The notes: generated by a model from the sequence alone, not told the origin. Counted from the stretch's first letter, positions 48,299-58,093 are shown. The stretch is DNA of 64,000 nucleotides from Polyangiaceae bacterium (GCA_019637265.1 JAHBVY010000004.1:310001-374000), one strand, 5' to 3'. Numbers and translations: made by a program.

Positions 48299-48601
48299 GA
48301 GACCGGGTTTTGGGGGGTTGGGGAGCCACGCACGGCGCCGAGCGCACCGTCAGGGTGACTGCCTGCCTCGCGCGGCTGCCTCGGGCCTCTGGCCCAGGTG
48401 CCCAGCGATGAGCGGCCTGACAAGCGGGCGCGCGCTGTAGCACAGAACGCCTTGTGGGCCACCGGGGGCCCTCCCGTGGGGCGACTCAAAGCAGCCTCAA
48501 AGCCACCGCGACACGCTCCGAGCCAACAGCGGACGGCCGGTTCAGGGACTCGGAGGCGCGCTTGAGATAGGTTTGGAGCACGCGCCCCGCGCGTCGTTGT
48601 C
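48299..48601. other. 303-base intergenic region between divergent HD and TamB genes
   Basis: No gene is seen. It contains one C/G-tract word at its left edge (48305-48323) and otherwise GC-rich sequence with no clear promoter. Confidence 0.5.
48305..48323 (-). repeat. C/G-tract interspersed word
   Basis: GGGTTTTGGGGGGTTGGGG on the + strand; on the - strand it lies six bases before the HD gene start. Confidence 0.75.
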
Positions 48602-51600
48602 ATGGCTGAGCTCGAGCGCCCAAGGTCGCAGATCCCCCGCTCGGCGCGCCTGGGCGGGGGGCGGCTCGGCTTGGGCCGGCGCCTGGCGCAGCTCTGCTGC
48701 CTCGTGTTCGGGTTGATCGGCCTGTTGCCCGTGGTGGTCGGCCTCTCGCTGCGCACCGAGCAGGTGCGGACGCGGTTGGCCGAGGAGACGGCGACTGTGC
48801 TCGAGCGCGAGCTGGGCGTCACCGCGACCTACGACGTGCGGGTCCAGCTGCTCCCGCTGCGGCTCAGCCTCACGAACCTGAGCGTGCCCGCGACGGACGG
48901 CGGCGGCCCGGCGTTCACCGCGAAGAGCGTCCGCGTCTCGCCGCGGATCTTCGCGCTGCTCTCGGGGCAGCTGGACGCCGGCGACATCGAGATCGAGGCG
49001 CCCATGGCGCGGCTGGTGATTCAAGACGGCAAACTGACCAATGTCGCCTACCGCTTGCCGGAGACGCCGCGCGACTCCGCGCCGCTCGAGCGCGCCCCGT
49101 TCGCCTCCATCGCGATCTCGGATGGCGAGGTCAAGGTCACGGTGGATGGCGACCACTTCGAGAGCCAGGGGATCGATTTGGACGTGTACGCCGAGCCCGG
49201 GCTGGCGTTCGAGCTGGCGCTGCGCGCCGCGCCCACCTACATCACGCGGCGCCGTGAGCCGCCGCCCGCTACGGAAGCGGGAGCAGAGCCTCCAACCGGG
49301 GTAGGGCCATCGGCTGGCGCAGAGTCTCCAGTTGGCGCAGGGCCAGGCGCTGGGGAGCCCGGCGCCGAGACCGCCGTGGATGAAGACGTGGCGTGTCAGC
49401 TCGAGCTGCGGGCGCGCTACGAGGGTGGGTCGCTCCTCGTCAGGCGCCTGTCCTTACTGGGCCTGATGGACGCGGACGACGCGCCCGGCACTCGCCCGAG
49501 CTGCGACGCCCCGAACCTGGAGGAGGACCCCAGGCGGTTGTCGCTGCGGCTCTCCAGCGTGCGCGTCACCCCGCGCGAGAGCGAGCTCCCGCTGATCGAG
49601 GGGCACGTGCGGCTCCGCGCGCCGGTGCCCCCGGCGAACCGTTACTTGGGCACCGAGCTGCGCGGCTGGGTGGGGCTCGACGGGAGGCTGTTCTTCGACG
49701 GCTCGAGCCCGCTGCCGAACTTCGATGGGCGCGTGCGCGGCGGTCAGATTGGGCTCGGGGGCTACAGCTTCGCCAAGTACCTGGACGCCGAGGTACGGAT
49801 GGCTGACGGAATCATCACGCTGCCCAAGAGCAAGGCCGGCTACGCGAACGGCGACGTGGAGATGCGCGACGTGCGCATTGAGCCGCTGGCCAAGCCGCCT
49901 ACGATTTCCATGCGGGAGCTCGACGCGCGGAACATGAATTTCCCGGGCCTGATGCGCGACCTGGCCGTCACGGAGCGCACCGTGTGCCAATGGGACCAAG
50001 ACCGGACGCGCATCACGGACCTCAAGGGCACGCTGTCACCGCTCAAGCTGGACGCCACGCTGCACGCCGAGACCTCGAATTTCGAGATCTTCGATCGGGC
50101 GTACAACGACCCCGGGCGGAGCCACATGATCGGCGTGCGAGGCCCCGCATCGGTTCGGGCGCGCATCGCGGTGCGCCCGAACGCGTTCGAGTTTCACGAC
50201 GTGCGCACGGCGTTCGGTAAGAGCCAGCTGAACGCGAGCCTGGTGTCGCTCGGGTTCGATAGCCAGTTCCGCGTGACCGTGAGCAAGAGCACCCGGCTCG
50301 ACCTGAGCGACATCAGCCCGATCGTGGACATCCCCATCGCCGGCCAGGCGGAGCTCGACGCGAAGCTGGTCGGCACCTTCGGTGATCCGGTGCTGGAGGG
50401 TGAGCTGGCGGTGAAGGGCTTCGAGTTCGGCGGCTTCCCGCTCGGCGACATCGAGCACGCGAAGACGCGCTTCGTGCCGCTGGTGCTCGAGCTCGCGGAT
50501 GTACGCGGCAAGAAGGGCAAGAGCCGCTTCGACGCGCCGAGCGCGCGCCTCGACTTCAACGGCCCCGCCACGGTGCTGGTGGACGCCGAGGTGCGCTCGA
50601 GCGCGCTAGGCCTCCGCGACTTCTTCGCGATGTGGCACTTCGATCAAGATCCGCGGTTCCTCGGCATCGATGGCAATGGTGAGGTCAGCGCCAGCGTGCA
50701 CTTCGACATCGGCGGGCGGCGCGATCGCTGCGGCGGCGGCTACCTGGAGGTGAAGGGCGAGAGCCGCTTCAAGGACCTGGAGTTGTTCGACGAGCGCTTC
50801 GAGCGCGGCGCGGCGAGCTTCGAGTTTCGCTGGGACGATCGCGACGCGAGCTACCTCGGCTTCGAGCTGGACGTATCGAGCTTCAGCCTGAGCAAGGGCG
50901 GGGGCGTGATGGTCGGCTCCCTGGCGCTCGGGCGCGGCGGCACGATCCAGGCGCACGGCGTGGGCACCCGGGTGCCGCTGCCGGCGTTCCAGTCGCTCGG
51001 CGCGCTGGGGGACGTGGTGGCGGGCTACGCGAGCGGCACGGCAGAGGTACACGGCACGGTCGATCAGCTGGCCTTCGACACCAGCGTGGTGCTGAGCCAG
51101 GTGCACGTGGGGAGCACGCGGCTGCCCGACTCCGTGCTCGACGTGGCGCTGCGTCCGGTGCCGCGGGAGCTGCAGGTGATCGGGCGCACGCGCTGCGGTG
51201 GCGCCATCACCGCGCCGTTCAGCCTGGCGCGCTACCAGGAGGACCGCGCCGAGGGGCATTTCCAGGTGGATGGCGAGCTGTTCGGCGGACAGATCGCGCT
51301 CCAAGGTTTGAAGATCTCGCGGCAGCGGAGCAAGCACCTGGAGGGCGCCGCGGTGTTCCGCGGGCTTCAAGTGGGGTCGCTGGCGGAGCTCATGTCCGTG
51401 AGCGGGGAGCCTCCCAAGGCGAGCCTGACGGGGCGTCTGGACATCGAGTCGCTGTGGCTCGATCGCCCGCGTGAGGCGCGCGCCAAGCTGACGCTGGAGG
51501 GCCTCGAGCTGGAGCAAGAGGGGGTGCGGGTGGCGCTGTTGCCTGGCGCGCAGCCGATCCGGATCGCGTCGCGCTCGGTGCAGGTGCCGGCGCTCAGCCT

Positions 51601-53101
51601 CGGCGTCAGTCGCGGTGGCGCGCGCGCGGTGTTCGATCTGTCAGGCTCCGTGAGCGGTTTGGGGGCAAGCCCCACGGTGGAGCTGGGCCTCGAGCTTCGG
51701 CCGCTCCAGCTCTCGGAGCTGGCGGCGGGGCTACCGCAGGTCGAGCGCGCGCGGGGCACGCTGCGCGGGCGCCTCGACGTGAAGGGGCCGCTCTCTCAGC
51801 CGGTCTACGATGGTGGCTTCGCGCTGACCGGCGGTGAGCTGAGCCTCACGGGGATGGGCAACACGCTGTCGAACGTGGAGCTCGACGTCGGAGTGGACAC
51901 GGACCAGATCACGATCCGTAAGGGGAGCGCCCGAGTGGGGAGCGGGCGCGTGAAGCTCTCGGGTGACGCGCGCCTCAGCGGGCTGTCGCTGGGTCGCGCG
52001 CGGTTCGTGGTGGCGGCGGATAACATCAGCCTGCCGCTCAGCTCCGGGGTGGAGGCCACCTTGGACGCCGCGCTGGTGGCGAGCTGGGATCCACAGGTGC
52101 TGGGGCCCACCGGTGAGCCGGCGCTGCCGCGGGTGACCGGCGACGTGGAGGTGCGGAGCTTCCGCTACAGCCGCCCCATCGTCATGGCGGCTGACCTGGC
52201 CAGCCTGGCGTCGCGCGGCCGCCGCACCGACTTCGAGGGCTATGACCCCGCCGACGACCGAGTGCAGTTCGACATCACCCTGCGCGCGAGCCGCGCGCTC
52301 GCGCTCTCCAACAACCTGATCGACGCCGAGCTCGAGGTGGGGCGCCAAGGGCTGCTCTTGTCCGGCACCAACCAGCGCTTCGGGGTGCGTGGCGCGCTGC
52401 GCCTGAAGCCCGGCGGCAGGCTCCGTCTGCGTCAGAGCGAGTTCGAGATCCAGCAAGGCGCGGTGCGCTTCGATGACCTCACCCGGGTGGCGCCGCGCGT
52501 CGACGTCACCGCCGTCACCGAGTACCGCCGCTATTCGGACGCGAGCCTGACGAGCAGCGCCGAGCCTGGCGCCGCCGCCTCCAGCACGGCGGGTCACACC
52601 GGCGGCCGCTGGAGCATCACGCTGCACGCCCACGGCGACGCCGAGCAGCTCAAGATCGACCTCACCAGCAACCCGGCGCTCTCCCAAGACGACATCTTCC
52701 TCTTGCTCACGGTGGGCCTCACCCGCGCCGAGCTGGATCAAGCGCAGTCCGCCAGCGTCGGTGAGAGCGTGGCGCTGGAGGCGCTGGGTGCGCTCACCGG
52801 CGCCGATCGCGCGGTGACGAAGGTGGTCCCCGTGATCGACGAGTTCAACTTCGGCAGTAGCTACTCGTCGCGCACCGGCCGCACCGAGCCCACCGTCACC
52901 ATCGGCAAGCGCCTCACCGAGCGGCTGCGCGCCAACGTGACCAGCGGCCTCTCCGACTCACGCGAGGTGCGCTCCAACGTCGAGTGGCGCCTGAACCGCC
53001 GCGTGAGCGTCGAGAGCTCTTACGACAACGTGAACGATCTCGGAAACTCCAGCCTCGGCAACCTGGGCGCCGACATCCGCTGGCGCCTGGAATTCCAGTA
53101 A
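48602..53101 (+). CDS. tamB: TamB-like translocation and assembly module protein
   Basis: 1499 residues. An N-terminal transmembrane helix (LCCLVFGLIGLLPVVVGLSL, about 32-51) anchors a very long, beta-rich AsmA/TamB-type groove. The C-terminal TamB (DUF490) domain is clear: DLTSNPALSQDDIFLLLTVG, ALGALTGADRAVTKVV, GTEP-like RTEPTVTIGKRLTERL and a terminal strand IRWRLEF. TamB and relatives bridge the inner and outer membranes for lipid transport or for outer-membrane protein assembly with TamA. A Pro/Gly/Ala-rich insert lies at nt about 49265-49375. No TamA gene is present in the window. ATG 48602 directly follows a weak leader. Confidence 0.9.
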   Translation: MAELERPRSQIPRSARLGGGRLGLGRRLAQLCCLVFGLIGLLPVVVGLSLRTEQVRTRLAEETATVLERELGVTATYDVRVQLLPLRLSLTNLSVPATDGGGPAFTAKSVRVSPRIFALLSGQLDAGDIEIEAPMARLVIQDGKLTNVAYRLPETPRDSAPLERAPFASIAISDGEVKVTVDGDHFESQGIDLDVYAEPGLAFELALRAAPTYITRRREPPPATEAGAEPPTGVGPSAGAESPVGAGPGAGEPGAETAVDEDVACQLELRARYEGGSLLVRRLSLLGLMDADDAPGTRPSCDAPNLEEDPRRLSLRLSSVRVTPRESELPLIEGHVRLRAPVPPANRYLGTELRGWVGLDGRLFFDGSSPLPNFDGRVRGGQIGLGGYSFAKYLDAEVRMADGIITLPKSKAGYANGDVEMRDVRIEPLAKPPTISMRELDARNMNFPGLMRDLAVTERTVCQWDQDRTRITDLKGTLSPLKLDATLHAETSNFEIFDRAYNDPGRSHMIGVRGPASVRARIAVRPNAFEFHDVRTAFGKSQLNASLVSLGFDSQFRVTVSKSTRLDLSDISPIVDIPIAGQAELDAKLVGTFGDPVLEGELAVKGFEFGGFPLGDIEHAKTRFVPLVLELADVRGKKGKSRFDAPSARLDFNGPATVLVDAEVRSSALGLRDFFAMWHFDQDPRFLGIDGNGEVSASVHFDIGGRRDRCGGGYLEVKGESRFKDLELFDERFERGAASFEFRWDDRDASYLGFELDVSSFSLSKGGGVMVGSLALGRGGTIQAHGVGTRVPLPAFQSLGALGDVVAGYASGTAEVHGTVDQLAFDTSVVLSQVHVGSTRLPDSVLDVALRPVPRELQVIGRTRCGGAITAPFSLARYQEDRAEGHFQVDGELFGGQIALQGLKISRQRSKHLEGAAVFRGLQVGSLAELMSVSGEPPKASLTGRLDIESLWLDRPREARAKLTLEGLELEQEGVRVALLPGAQPIRIASRSVQVPALSLGVSRGGARAVFDLSGSVSGLGASPTVELGLELRPLQLSELAAGLPQVERARGTLRGRLDVKGPLSQPVYDGGFALTGGELSLTGMGNTLSNVELDVGVDTDQITIRKGSARVGSGRVKLSGDARLSGLSLGRARFVVAADNISLPLSSGVEATLDAALVASWDPQVLGPTGEPALPRVTGDVEVRSFRYSRPIVMAADLASLASRGRRTDFEGYDPADDRVQFDITLRASRALALSNNLIDAELEVGRQGLLLSGTNQRFGVRGALRLKPGGRLRLRQSEFEIQQGAVRFDDLTRVAPRVDVTAVTEYRRYSDASLTSSAEPGAAASSTAGHTGGRWSITLHAHGDAEQLKIDLTSNPALSQDDIFLLLTVGLTRAELDQAQSASVGESVALEALGALTGADRAVTKVVPVIDEFNFGSSYSSRTGRTEPTVTIGKRLTERLRANVTSGLSDSREVRSNVEWRLNRRVSVESSYDNVNDLGNSSLGNLGADIRWRLEFQ

Positions 53102-53244
53102 CTCCCACGTTCGATCGGGGGGTTGGTAGCCATGGGTCGTTCCCCACGGCGCCACAGTCACTCAGACGCGCTTGGCGGACGCTTTGGGAGACGCCATCTA
53201 CGCAGCGGTACCAGGCGGCCGGCCGGTCTGCTACGGTCTGCTCC

Positions 53245-55308
53245 ATGAGGGGCTCCTCGTCGACGTACCGCGCGCTCACCCCCAACCCCCAAAATCCCCG
53301 CTGGCAGCCCCGCCTGTGGGCGCTCGGGCTCGCCCTCGTGCTCCCGGCCTGCGGCGAGGACGCGCAGGACGATCCCAAGAACGAGCCACCGCCTTGGGAA
53401 GAGCGCGCCACCCAAGTGCTCTACGGCGCGCTCGGTGAGAGCGACGCAGACCTCTACCCCTCGGACCGCTACACCCGGTTCGACGCAGCGAGCGTCACTG
53501 AGCGGCGCGTCGACCTGAGCCCCCGCACCCTGGGCTCCGCGAGCCAGCTCTACAACTACCCTGGGAGCGTGGAGCAGCTGAACGAGCTCGACGGCTTCAG
53601 CCCCGCGGGCGGCGTCATCGTGCGCTTCAATCGGCCCATCGACTACGCGGGTTACCGCGCGGAAACAGAGGACGGCAGCTTCACAGACGATTTGTGGGAC
53701 GCCTCGTACTTCACGCAGCCAGGCGCGCCGCTCTACCTGGTGGACGTGGACCCCAGCTCACCTGACTATGGTGTGCCGGTGGGCCTCGTGCCGGTGCACT
53801 ATGAGCAGGCGAAGAGCGAGTTCTGGCTGGTGGACGACTTCTCCATCATCGCGCACCCCGCGGTGCCGCTCCGCCCGCGCGGGAGGTACCTGTTCTTGGT
53901 GACGGAGGCCCAACGCGACGCGCGCGGTGAGCCGGTGGGGCGCTCGGAGCTGATGCACCAGGTGCTCACGGGGCAGGCGCAGGGCGAGTACGAAGAGGAG
54001 CTCACCCAGGCGCTCACCGGGGTGTTGCCGCGCCTCGAGCTCACGCTGCCGGAGGTCACCGCGGCGACGCTGTTCACGGTGGGCGACGTGCAGCGCGAGC
54101 TGTTCGCGGCCGCCGCGGCGAGGCGCGAGGCTCCGCCACCCGAGCTGACCAGTCCCTTCGAGCTGGTAGAGCAGTCGAGCCCCACGGAGGGCCGCGCGCG
54201 CTTCGTCGGGCGCTTCGCGGCGCCGGAGTATCGCCGCGCGAAGCCCAACGGGAAGTGGCAGCTGGGCGGTGACGGCCTGCCGGTGGTCCAGCGCACCGAG
54301 CAGCTCGAGACCTTCCTCACCTTCTCGCACCACGAGCACTCAGGGCCGCGCCCGGTGGTGATCTACGGCCACGGGTTGGGCGGTGACAAAGGCGGGGTGT
54401 GGGGCACCGCGGGTCGCCTGGCGGAGCTGTCCGAGCGCGGGGTCGCGGTGATCGGCATCGACTCCCCGGAGCACGGCGCGCGTTACCCTGGGGAAATCAA
54501 CTTGATCCGCAGCGTGTACGGCTTCTTCGGCATCGACGAGGAGACGAACGACTTCGACATCGGGCGGGCGCGCGACAACTTCAGGCAAATGGCGCTCGAT
54601 CAGCTCGAGCTGGTGCGGCTGCTCGGCACGCTGAGCGAGCTGGACGTGCTCCCGCTGGGCGCGCCGGACGGCGTGCCCGATCTGGACGTCTCCCAGCTCC
54701 TTTACATCGGGCACAGCTTCGGCTCGGTGCAGGGCGCGACCATCGGCGCCTTGGCGCCTGAAATCCACGCGGCAACGTGGAACGTGGGCGGCGCCGGCCT
54801 GATGATGCTGCTCCGCGACTCGAATATGTTCAGCCTGGTGGTGAAGGGGATGGCGCCGAACGGCAGCCCCTACGGCACCATCGCGGCCTTCATGGCGACG
54901 GTGCAGGGCATCGTGGACCCGGGGGATCCGCTGAACTACGCGCCTTACTACAGCGCGCTGCCCGTGCCCGGTCAGAGCGAGCCATTCACGCGCGATCTGC
55001 TGATTCAAGAGGTGATGGATGACGCCATCGTCCCGAACTCCACCACCGAGGCGCTGGCCCGCGCGGCGCGCGTCTCCTTGCTGCACCAGGTGCGCCCCAC
55101 CAGCGGCCTCACCGAGATCACGGGCCCCGTCTCCGGCAACCTGCCTTCGGGTGGCACCGGGGTGATCACGCAGTTCGACGTGATGCACGGCGGCACCCAG
55201 CGCGCCTCGCACGGCGAGCTCATCTTCACCCCCGAGGCTCAAGGCCAGTACGTGGAGTTCTTCAAGTCCGCGTTGACGGGCCGCGCGGTAGTCAACTCAC
55301 CTTACTGA
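53245..55308 (+). CDS. Large alpha/beta-hydrolase lipoprotein (bacterial lipase-like)
   Basis: 687 residues from ATG 53245; the lipobox is LALVLPAC (about 36). The N-terminal 330 residues are a beta-rich domain, followed by an alpha/beta-hydrolase domain: oxyanion motif VIYGHGLGGDKGG (about 376), IGIDSPEHGAR, and nucleophile elbow YIGHSFGSVQG (about 489). A candidate Asp lies in EVMDDAIVP (about 592) and a candidate His in FDVMHGG (about 647). This layout is seen in secreted lipase/esterase-like proteins of Myxococcota. A C/G-tract word (53279-53299) encodes LTPNPQNPRW just before the hydrophobic core of the signal. The substrate is not predictable. Confidence 0.82.
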   Translation: MRGSSSTYRALTPNPQNPRWQPRLWALGLALVLPACGEDAQDDPKNEPPPWEERATQVLYGALGESDADLYPSDRYTRFDAASVTERRVDLSPRTLGSASQLYNYPGSVEQLNELDGFSPAGGVIVRFNRPIDYAGYRAETEDGSFTDDLWDASYFTQPGAPLYLVDVDPSSPDYGVPVGLVPVHYEQAKSEFWLVDDFSIIAHPAVPLRPRGRYLFLVTEAQRDARGEPVGRSELMHQVLTGQAQGEYEEELTQALTGVLPRLELTLPEVTAATLFTVGDVQRELFAAAAARREAPPPELTSPFELVEQSSPTEGRARFVGRFAAPEYRRAKPNGKWQLGGDGLPVVQRTEQLETFLTFSHHEHSGPRPVVIYGHGLGGDKGGVWGTAGRLAELSERGVAVIGIDSPEHGARYPGEINLIRSVYGFFGIDEETNDFDIGRARDNFRQMALDQLELVRLLGTLSELDVLPLGAPDGVPDLDVSQLLYIGHSFGSVQGATIGALAPEIHAATWNVGGAGLMMLLRDSNMFSLVVKGMAPNGSPYGTIAAFMATVQGIVDPGDPLNYAPYYSALPVPGQSEPFTRDLLIQEVMDDAIVPNSTTEALARAARVSLLHQVRPTSGLTEITGPVSGNLPSGGTGVITQFDVMHGGTQRASHGELIFTPEAQGQYVEFFKSALTGRAVVNSPY
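53279..53299 (+). repeat. C/G-tract interspersed word
   Basis: CCCCCAACCCCC then AAAATCCCC, in signal-peptide codons of the large hydrolase lipoprotein. Confidence 0.7.
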
Positions 55309-55380
55309 CTACAAAGTAGTCAATTCACCTCACGAATATCACGAGACTCGCTCGGTCTGAGCGGAGCGAGGTGCCACCCC

Positions 55381-55401
55381 GTCCAACCCCCCAAAAAACC
55401 C
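55381..55401 (+). repeat. C/G-tract interspersed word
   Basis: GTCCAACCCCCC then AAAAAACCC, between the convergent hydrolase lipoprotein and DprE1-like genes; a partial leader (GGTGCCACCCC) precedes. Confidence 0.7.
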
Positions 55402-55451
55402 TGGGATGACGCGGAACGGCGCTCCACGGGCGTGTAGCGATGCAGTGAGCC

Positions 55452-56939
55452 TCACAGGCTGACGGCGGCCGCTTCGGGGCTCGGTGCGACGAGCGGCGCG
55501 CTGGGCGTGGCGACCGGCGCGACCGCGCGGCGCCAGAGGTCGGTGGTGAGCAGCCGCTCTGGATCGAGCTCCTGCTTCAGGGCGGCGAAGCGCTCGAGCC
55601 GCTCGCGGCCATAGGCGTGCTCCACGTTGGCCGGGCTCAAGACGGAGTCCTTCGCGAAGTAGAACTTGCCGCCCGCCGCGAGCACGCGCTCCGTGAGGCG
55701 CTCGGTGAGCTCCCACAGCGCGCGTTGGCGCTTCGGGGTCACGCGGAAGTCCATCGCGAGCGACCAGCCATCCAGCGCGTAGCTGAGCGTGAAATCGTCA
55801 GGTCGGTGGCGCTTCAGCACACCCAGGTAGGAAGGCTGACCTGCCTGTTGGCACATCGTGAGCACGTCGCGCAGGCACTCGCGCGCGGTGTCGTAAGGCA
55901 CGAAGACTTGATACTGGATGAGCCCCCCAGGGCCGTACGCGAGCCGCCAGTTGGGCACGTAGTCCAGCAAGAAGGCGAAGCCGACGTGCGACTGGAGGTA
56001 GCGCTTGTCGTGGGAGAGCCAGGAAGAGTGGTACTTCGCGAAGTTGGTCAGGCGCACGCCCAAATTGTTGGTGAACAGCCGCATGATGCGCCAGAGCGAG
56101 CTCTTCGGCACACCCAGGATGTGCCCAGGCAGGCCCTGTCGCTCCACGTGCAGCGACACCTGAGCCTCGGGGTCCTCCCCCGGCTCCAGGTAGCGCGCCG
56201 TGTGGATCTGGGCGCGCCCCAGGCTGCTCCCGCCGGGCATGCAGTCCACCCAGGCGACCGCGTAGTCCTCGTGGAGGTTGGCCTCGAACGCGTCGAACAG
56301 CTCCTCCAAGTTGCGCGTCGTGATCGAGCCGACGCTCAGGCGCCCGCTGTGCACCCGCTTCAGCTGCAGCTTCAGCCGCGTGATGGCGCCGAGTAGACCC
56401 ATGCCCCCGATGACGGCGTGGAACAGCTCCGGGCGCTGCTGACGGCTCAGCGTGAGCAGCTCTCCGTTCGGCGTCAGCAGGTCCAGCTCGAGGACGTGCT
56501 CCCCGAACGATCCTACGCGGAAATTGTTCTTCCCGTGGATGTTCATGGAGACGCAGCCGGCGAGCGTTGGGTGCATCGTGCCTGGCACCACCGCGGGCCA
56601 GTAGCCATCCTCGATGGTGCGGCGCCACAGCCCCTCGATGGTCATCCCCCCCTCTGCCTCGAACACACCCGTCTCCGGCTCCCAGCGGAGCATGCGGTTG
56701 ATGCGGGTGGCGTCGATCACCAAGCCTTCACGGTTCAAGGCGGCGTCGCCGTAGCTGCGCCCGGAGCCGCGGAAGCCGACCGTCAGGCCCTCTGCCTTGG
56801 CGGCCTCGAGGGTCGCGGCGAGCTCCTCCACCGTCTCCGGGGCGGCGAAGCGGCAGGCGGCGTGCCCGGCGCCTCCGAAGCCGGCCAGCACGCGCCAAGG
56901 GGCCTTGGTGCGGAGCGGGGTGGCCAGCGGCCGAGGCAT
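55452..56939 (-). CDS. dprE1: DprE1-like FAD-dependent oxidase
   Basis: 495 residues of the FAD-linked (VAO/GlcD) fold. FAD-binding motifs are VGFRGSGRSYGDAALN (about 50-65), VVPGTMHPTLAGCVSMNIHG (with the conserved GCVSMNIHGKN) and GGMGLLGAITRL. FYFAKDSVLSP near the C-terminus carries a Lys equivalent to the DprE1 active-site Lys. DprE1 oxidises decaprenylphosphoryl-ribose at C2', the first half of epimerisation to arabinose. Its start overlaps the stop of the SDR gene (TGATG), and that partner resembles DprE2, so the pair likely performs a polyprenyl-phosphoryl-pentose epimerisation. The product in this organism is unproven. Confidence 0.8.
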   Translation of the reverse strand: MPRPLATPLRTKAPWRVLAGFGGAGHAACRFAAPETVEELAATLEAAKAEGLTVGFRGSGRSYGDAALNREGLVIDATRINRMLRWEPETGVFEAEGGMTIEGLWRRTIEDGYWPAVVPGTMHPTLAGCVSMNIHGKNNFRVGSFGEHVLELDLLTPNGELLTLSRQQRPELFHAVIGGMGLLGAITRLKLQLKRVHSGRLSVGSITTRNLEELFDAFEANLHEDYAVAWVDCMPGGSSLGRAQIHTARYLEPGEDPEAQVSLHVERQGLPGHILGVPKSSLWRIMRLFTNNLGVRLTNFAKYHSSWLSHDKRYLQSHVGFAFLLDYVPNWRLAYGPGGLIQYQVFVPYDTARECLRDVLTMCQQAGQPSYLGVLKRHRPDDFTLSYALDGWSLAMDFRVTPKRQRALWELTERLTERVLAAGGKFYFAKDSVLSPANVEHAYGRERLERFAALKQELDPERLLTTDLWRRAVAPVATPSAPLVAPSPEAAAVSL

Positions 56940-57676
56940 CAGAAATTCAGCCTCTTGAAGATGAAGGAGGGGAGCAGCCGCACCACCCAAGCGACCAGCG
57001 CCCAGCGCGCCGGGACGAAGCCTCCGGAGCTCCTCCCGCGCTGCGCGATGGCGAGCGAGCGCCGCGCGGCCTCGTCCGCCGAGATCACCCAGAACAGGCC
57101 CTTCATCCCGCGCGTCATCGCGGTGTCGACGAAGCCAGGCTTGATGGTGACCACGTTGACGCCGTAGCGAGAGCAGCGATTGCGAAGCGACTCCAGGTAG
57201 GTGGAGAGCGCCGCCTTGGAGGTGCAGTAGCCCGGGTTGCCCCGGCGGCCGCGCTCCCCAGCGATGCTCGAGATCCCGATCAAGGTGCCGCTGCGCGCCG
57301 CCTCGAAGCGCGCCGCAGCCAGGTTCATCCACGCCATGGCCCCGAGCACGTTGACCGTGATCATCGCGCGGTCCTTCTCGAAGCTGTACTCGCCTTCCTC
57401 CACCCCCGGCATCACCCCTGCGGCGTACACCAGGGTGTCCACCCCACCGAGGTCCGCCTCGATGCGCTCGAACAGCGCGGTGGTGCCGTCCAAATCGGCG
57501 ACATCGTGCACGTAGGGGTGGAGGCGCTCCGGGTCCTCCTTGGCGACGCGCTGGAGCTCCTCTTCACGGCGCGCGACGATCGCCACTTGGGCGCCGGCGC
57601 GAGCGAGCCGGAGCGCCAGCGCCTCACCAATGCCAGAGGAGGCACCCACCACGATCGCGCGCTGGAAGCGGCTCAT
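56939..57676 (-). CDS. dprE2: DprE2-like short-chain dehydrogenase/reductase
   Basis: 245 residues of the classical SDR fold. The cofactor motif GASSGIG is at 11-17, an acidic strand end HDVADLDG follows, and the NVLG motif is near 109. The catalytic triad is Ser in ISSIAG (about 136), Tyr150 and Lys154 in YCTSKAA. The C-terminal helix (WVVRLLPSFIFKRLNF) suggests membrane contact, as in DprE2, which reduces the keto intermediate made by DprE1. It is first in the operon and is translationally coupled to the oxidase gene. A generic SDR role cannot be excluded, but the gene pairing supports the assignment. Confidence 0.8.
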   Translation of the reverse strand: MSRFQRAIVVGASSGIGEALALRLARAGAQVAIVARREEELQRVAKEDPERLHPYVHDVADLDGTTALFERIEADLGGVDTLVYAAGVMPGVEEGEYSFEKDRAMITVNVLGAMAWMNLAAARFEAARSGTLIGISSIAGERGRRGNPGYCTSKAALSTYLESLRNRCSRYGVNVVTIKPGFVDTAMTRGMKGLFWVISADEAARRSLAIAQRGRSSGGFVPARWALVAWVVRLLPSFIFKRLNF

Positions 57677-57787
57677 GCGGGCCTCCGTAGCACGCTTGAA
57701 CCGGCGATGAGAACCTCGGCGGCCGCCCAGGCTCTTGCAGGGTGCTGCCCGATTCCTGCCAGCGTCGCCGTGGTCAGGCGTGAACGC

Positions 57788-58054
57788 TCAGAGCAGGTCG
57801 GGGTCGAGCTGGGCCAGATCGCCGAGCGCGGTGGGGCACACGGGGGGACGCGGGGTGGTGGGCTGGCTCACGGTGCCGCCGTGGCTCGCCAGCACCTGGG
57901 CGCACAGGGTGAGGCAGCCCCTACCTTGGCACCACCCCGTCGCGAACCCGGTGTAGCGCTTGAGCGACTCGAGGTCACGGTGACCGAGGCTGATGGCGTG
58001 CGTCAGCTCCGCCAGCGTGACGTCCTCACAACGGCAGGCGAGCTGCTTGGTCAC
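57788..58054 (-). CDS. Bfd-like [2Fe-2S] protein
   Basis: 88 residues from a GTG start. The Bfd/NirB-type [2Fe-2S] motif has Cys at CRCEDVTLAEL and CQGRGCLTLC. GHRDLESLKRYTGFATG lies between them. Such domains occur in bacterioferritin-associated ferredoxin and as electron-transfer modules of sarcosine- or proline-dehydrogenase complexes. The C-terminal 25 residues are Pro-rich and not conserved. A C/G-tract word with its full GCGGTGCCGT leader (58067-58093, read on this strand) ends 12 bases before the start codon, and no clear ribosome binding site is visible. Confidence 0.85.
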   Translation of the reverse strand: MTKQLACRCEDVTLAELTHAISLGHRDLESLKRYTGFATGWCQGRGCLTLCAQVLASHGGTVSQPTTPRPPVCPTALGDLAQLDPDLL

Positions 58055-58066
58055 GGTTGCTCAGGA

Positions 58067-58093
58067 GCGGGTTTGGGGGTTGGACGGCACCGC
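58067..58093 (-). repeat. C/G-tract interspersed word with leader
   Basis: On the - strand GCGGTGCCGT then CCAACCCCCAAACCCGC, 12 bases ahead of the Bfd-like gene start. Confidence 0.75.
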
